21,763 nucleotides of DNA from Priapulus caudatus (lineage: Eukaryota > Priapulida > Priapulimorpha > Priapulimorphida > Priapulidae), in the NCBI RefSeq assembly GCF_000485595.1, contig NW_014578427.1, positions 23,728 to 45,490 on the forward strand. Direction: 5' to 3'. The translations under genes and the position numbers were made by a program. This document shows, piece by piece, positions 18,832 through 21,763 of the stretch. The stretch's first letter is position 1; each line of letters starts with the position of its first letter. Under the pieces are notes generated by a model. The model had not been told where the DNA came from. It did not search any database and worked only from the letters and a program-made list of their open reading frames with translations.

Positions 18832-19015
18832 GGGTAATGCTATCCCCCGGGCGTGGAGGGAGGTGACCGCAACGTGGCAGCACTAGTGTTGGGATTAGGG
18901 TTAGGGTTAGTGTTGGCGGTGTTGGAGTGAGGGTTACCGTTAGGGTTAACGTTTTGAACGTCATCGTCAACGTTATCACGTGACCTCCCTCCACGCCCGG
19001 GGGATAGCAACACCC
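18832..19015. mobile_element. 184-bp MITE with telomere-like core
   Basis: The 36-bp inverted ends 18832-18867 and 18980-19015 match at 33 of 36 positions. They begin GGGT and share TGCTATCCCCCGGGCGTGG. Copy 1 lacks the element and has a single ACACGCGAG there. In copy 2 the right flank is ACACGCGAG (19016-19024) and the left ACCCGCGAG (18823-18831), a 9-bp target duplication with one change. Nine bp with G-starting ends would suit Mutator-like or Merlin elements, though 8 bp (hAT, P) is not excluded. The core holds degenerate TTAGGG hexamers. Confidence 0.85.
18889..18954 (+). repeat. Degenerate TTAGGG hexamer tract
   Basis: TTAGGG at 18895-18906 (two in tandem) is followed by variants TTAGTG, TTGGCG, TTGGAG, TTACCG, another TTAGGG and TTAACG, largely in 6-bp phase. 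It lies entirely within the 184-bp MITE, so it came with the transposon and not from a telomere end. Confidence 0.7.
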
Positions 19016-19253
19016 ACACGCGAGTTGGGCTGCGGAATTTTGTACGTAGCGCCATCTAGCGACCTGGCTGAGCATTTACGGTATCATTCTGTTGACTCAC
19101 TACGACTCGAGTTGTATTACGAATCGTGCTCGAAAAAGATTGTAATGATCTTTTCGTTCGCCGTGCCTACGTGGAACGGTATACCTGTATGTACGAATAT
19201 AATGTCCGCAGCCATTGGTTATACGTTAGCGTCAAGCTGAGACGGAAAATATA

Positions 19254-19263
19254 NNNNNNNNNN
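19254..19263. other. Assembly gap (10 N)
   Basis: Ten N bases mark a join whose true length is unknown. The gap directly follows copy 2 of the duplicated segment. Order and distance across it should not be trusted. Confidence 0.99.
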
Positions 19264-19296
19264 CCCACCACCCCACCACCCCACCCCACCCCACCA
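19264..19296. repeat. CCCCA/CCA repeat next to gap
   Basis: CCCACCACCC and CCCCACCCCA units directly after the N run, a likely reason for the break in assembly. Confidence 0.85.
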
Positions 19297-19416
19297 GCTA
19301 CACATCGCGAATGAAATTTCACGGCGCTTGACGATGGATGGGTGGAAGCGGGGGATGCATACAATTAAGATCCCCTAATAGAGATGAATATAGAAAGAAT
19401 ATCTATTATGGACAAT

Positions 19417-19461
19417 CAGGAGTAGATAATAGGGAATTATATTTCCTATTATCTACTCCTG
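19417..19461. mobile_element. Miniature palindromic element C (45 bp)
   Basis: CAGGAGTAGATAATAGG pairs perfectly with CCTATTATCTACTCCTG. The stem is 19 bp with flanking bases (19415-19433, 19445-19463). The 7-bp flanks are GGACAAT and ATACAAT, sharing ACAAT. Confidence 0.65.
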
Positions 19462-19505
19462 ATACAATGTAACGAGCGGTAGGGGGGGGGGCTATCCATA
19501 TACAC

Positions 19506-19570
19506 CAGGAGTGAATAGAAGCAAATTAATTTAAATTAACAAATTTAAATTTTATTTTTATTCACTCCTG
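19506..19570. mobile_element. Miniature palindromic element D (65 bp)
   Basis: CAGGAGTGAATA (19506-19517) pairs with TATTCACTCCTG (19559-19570), and the AT-rich centre continues the fold through ATTTAAATT words. ATATACAC, 8 bp, flanks it perfectly at 19498-19505 and 19571-19578. This is the clearest target duplication of the family. Confidence 0.75.
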
Positions 19571-19578
19571 ATATACAC

Positions 19579-19983
19579 AACACTCTGATTAGATCTCTGC
19601 GTCTCTAACGTCAGATTACGCACGCCCATAGCCGTATAACAAACAGTATAGCCGTGTAGCCGTGTAGCCGTACACCGTATACACTGTGTAGCAGTATATC
19701 CCGTATAAACTACATGAAACGGTTGGCCCCGCGAACACCCACCCTATAGGCGTATGCCGACCGATAACTCGTACATCGCGACTGCACTTTCCCGTGCCGC
19801 TGCATGCGCCGTGGCGTCGGCGGCGGCGACGGCGGCGGCACTGTTTTCATGCGGCCACATTCCCCCGTCACGACGCCGTCATCGCGGCGCGCGCATGCAG
19901 TGTCGGCTTCCAGCTGAAAACGAGAGCGTGTGACGTAGCTCCTGTGCGCTCTCGTGTGGTTTGACGCCTGCTCGACACGCCAG
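19579..19983. other. CpG-rich DNA with short repeats
   Basis: GTAGCCGT is repeated with an 8-bp period at 19647-19672, GGCGGCGAC triplets occur at about 19817-19840, and CGAGAGCG/CGCTCTCG forms an 8-bp inverted repeat (19921-19954). No gene is recognised. Confidence 0.5.
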
Positions 19984-19984
19984 G

Positions 19985-19985
19985 C

Positions 19986-20017
<32 letters not shown>

Positions 20018-20026
20018 GAGAGAGAG
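19985..20026. repeat. (GA)n microsatellite
   Basis: About 20 GA units with one GC interruption. Confidence 0.95.
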
Positions 20027-20360
20027 CCGTCGGGCTCGGCGATGCTCCGGCTGTCGGTTTAATATGGAGAGCGTCCCTTTCTCCCCCCCCCCCTGCTCGC
20101 TAGTTTTACAAGAGATGCGTGGGTTCGTGCGCGCCTTTCGTTATTTTGTCGGCGACTTCATAAAATGCCAAACATCCGCATCGGTTCGGGCGGCGCAGAG
20201 CGAAAGGAGGGAATAACCGACGTGCGGCTCTCGTATCGGGGTCACGTACGCAGCATTCATTGATCGGCGGCTTGTCGCCGACGCGAGAGTCCGTAACCGC
20301 CGGTACCCGCCATGCCCGATTCCGCGTGCCGTGATGTCGAGCTTAGCAACGAGTCTATGT
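20027..20360. other. CpG-rich DNA without recognised gene
   Basis: No gene is recognised. The minus-strand frame reading through here takes most of its length from the adjacent GTGC repeat. Confidence 0.45.
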
Positions 20361-20381
20361 TCGTGTGTGTGTGCGTGTGTG

Positions 20382-20413
<32 letters not shown>

Positions 20414-20527
20414 TGTGTGTGCGTGCGCGTATGCGTGTGCGTGTGTGCGCGCGTGCGCGTATGCGAGTGCGTGTGTACGTGCGTGCGTGCGTGCGTGCGT
20501 ACGTGCGTGCGTGTGTGCGTGCGTACG

Positions 20528-20562
<35 letters not shown>

Positions 20563-20569
20563 ATGTGTG
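20361..20569. repeat. (GTGC)n microsatellite array
   Basis: GCGT tetranucleotides and GT dinucleotides for about 205 bp. All open frames over it are repeat translations. Confidence 0.95.
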
Positions 20570-20763
20570 TATTTCTGTCGCTTTAGCGGAGAATACAGTG
20601 AACATATGTGGATCGTGGGGAGCCAGAGATGCTACATTAACGAATTAATTAGTATCCAGTCGTAGTAGCTATACTTCCCGGCTAGCCCATCCCCCAACCT
20701 ACCAACACACACTCCACCCCCGATTCCTTCAAGAGTAGTACATATCAGTCTCAATATCCACGA

Positions 20764-21023
20764 GTGTGCGTGCGTACGTGCGTACGTACGTGCGTGTGTG
20801 CGGGCGTACGTGTGCTTGGGAATGTGAGTGTGTGTGCATGCGTATTGGGGGTGTGTATGGGGGTGTGTATGCATATGAGTGTGAGTATGTGGGTGCGTGC
20901 ATACGTTTAAATGTGTGTGTGTGCGCGTGTGTGTGTGTATGTGTGTGTGTGCATGTGCGGGCGTGCGTGCGTGTGTACGTGCCTGCGTACGTGCATGCGT
21001 GCATGTGTGTGTGTGTGTGTGCC
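20764..21023. repeat. GTGC/GT-rich array with GGGTGTGTAT units
   Basis: GCGT and GT repeats interrupted by a GGGGGTGTGTATG doublet at about 20846-20870. Confidence 0.9.
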
Positions 21024-21536
21024 CGTCGACTGAACTTGTTTGGTTGCGAGTATGTAACTGCGTCGCTTCCGCGCGCCGAACGCGTACATGTGCAGACGCA
21101 CGTACGAACGCACACACACGCACGTATCGACGCGCTCTGCATCTGCGTCTTTTGCGGAGGCGCAGCAGCAGCAGCAGCACCAGTGCGCGCGCGCGCGTGT
21201 GTGTGTGTGTACAGGCAGACGTGCAATAATCCACAAGCTGCCGCACTCTCTCGCTCGGCGCAGACGCGTCTTGGCGGGAACTAGTTTAGCTCTAGCCAGC
21301 GTGCTGGTAGCATCTACGCACTCAGCGCTGGCACGTTTTATGTATACGCGAGTCGACGATATCGATGCTAGAAAACTACAACGTGACGTCGCAGGTCGCG
21401 CGTGGACGTCGTATAAGCCATCCGAACTAAGCATCGCAATAGTCTGAACGTCGTGGCTGTCGTCGTTACGACAGGCGCCCTAATAAAATCTCAAGGTAAG
21501 ATGTTCGAGAAAGCTAATGTAGGGTGCGTGTGTGCG
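21024..21536. other. Mixed DNA; splice-donor-like site and hairpin
   Basis: A short CAG run (about 21163-21178) and (CG)n/(GT)n occur near 21186-21211. CTGTCGT/ACGACAG (21457-21474) is a perfect 7-bp hairpin with a 4-nt loop. It is followed by TAATAAA (21481) and TCAAGGTAAG (21491-21500), a good 5' splice-site match. The + frame 21088-21447 has ordinary composition after about residue 60 but no known domain. A gene's first exon is possible but unproven. Confidence 0.3.
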
Positions 21537-21542
21537 TGCGAG

Positions 21543-21587
<45 letters not shown>

Positions 21588-21606
21588 CGAGCTGTGTGTG
21601 TGTGCA
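21537..21606. repeat. (GT)n microsatellite with repeated GCGTGCGAGCT
   Basis: About 20 GT units bracketed by two copies of GTGCGTGCGAGCTGTGTG, at about 21532 and 21581. Confidence 0.95.
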
Positions 21607-21763
21607 TGGAGAGGTCTTATGCCTGTCATGCACGATGTATATATGTGCTTGCAGTACTATCGGCCTTAGCGTATACGTACGTGCACATCTCTCTACGTCT
21701 TCGCTGCATTCATGCGTACACACGCACGACAGCCGGCGCCCGCGAATCGTGTCTAATGATATA

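Larger units (their letters stand above)
18002..19244 (+). repeat. Duplicated segment, copy 2 (MITE-filled)
   Basis: Direct copy of 14111-15239. Setting aside the 184-bp insert and its 9-bp duplication, it is about 80 bp shorter than copy 1. This comes from one ~18-bp gap near 19200 and many 1-4 bp gaps scattered along it. The copy ends 9 bp before an N gap. Either an ageing tandem duplication, an unmerged haplotype or an error-rich consensus could explain this. Confidence 0.9.

Noticed and set aside
18889-18954. TTAGGG tract as a chromosome end or fusion point
   Set aside because: It is short, degenerate and wholly inside the inverted ends of a MITE, so it was brought in by transposition.
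20361-21023. Regular GTGC arrays considered as a CRISPR-like or satellite array
   Set aside because: The repeats have a period of 2-4 bp without unique spacers, which makes them ordinary microsatellites.
21481-21500. AATAAA followed by AAG/GTAAG as a gene's end or first splice donor
   Set aside because: The motifs stand alone. No coding exon, acceptor site or conserved frame supports either reading, so it is only mentioned in the regional entry.

Overview
This window looks like non-coding, repeat-dominated nuclear DNA from an animal, probably an invertebrate. The evidence is the dense GT/GTGC, AG, AT and AGC microsatellites, an LTR-retrotransposon end, several non-autonomous DNA transposons with target-site duplications, degenerate TTAGGG-type hexamers, and a 10-N assembly gap. 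The species cannot be named from this. There is no bacterial-style gene organisation. I found no convincing host protein-coding gene, rRNA or tRNA. Almost all long open frames are translations of microsatellites (poly-Lys/Phe, poly-Ser/Leu, Cys-Val-Arg, His-Thr).

Layout. 1-1440: (AG)n, then the 3' end of an LTR retrotransposon: internal DNA, polypurine tract 962-975, and an LTR at 979-1440 with TGTAAC...GTTACA ends. 1617-2614: a 998-bp PIF/Harbinger-like non-autonomous transposon with 35/36-bp inverted ends, TTA target duplication, two convergent TATA boxes, a 57-codon ORF and arrays of ~10-bp-phased YACG motifs. 2618-3780: GC-rich DNA with LTR-like promoter/poly(A) signals and a doubtful pol-like fragment. 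3781-7000: mostly unrecognised DNA with microsatellites and two local tandem duplications. 7078-7390: A-tract with 104 uninterrupted A. 7513-7827: cluster of palindromic GGAGTCC motifs. 8359-8990: AGC then GTGC repeats, followed by two perfect TGACGTCA sites. 9850-10470: GT and C-rich tracts. 11033-11149: a 117-bp fold-back. 12554-12874: a 321-bp hAT-like palindromic MITE with a perfect 8-bp target duplication. 12960-14120: a 1.2-kb GT-rich array with higher-order repeats.

14111-15239 and 18002-19244 are two copies of the same ~1.1-kb sequence. They differ largely by small indels, and the second copy ends 9 bp before the N gap. The second copy carries a 184-bp MITE absent from the first, giving an empty/filled site pair with one versus two copies of ACACGCGAG. 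Four tiny palindromic elements (43-65 bp, CAGGAG...CTCCTG, with 7-8 bp direct repeats, some imperfect) lie at 15279, 17711, 19417 and 19506. A degenerate ~30-bp minisatellite occupies 15978-16210.

The most interesting material is the set of non-autonomous transposons: the miniature CAGGAG family, the phased YACG arrays of the Harbinger-like element, and the telomere-like hexamers inside the 184-bp MITE. The duplicated segment may be an unmerged haplotype or an assembly error.
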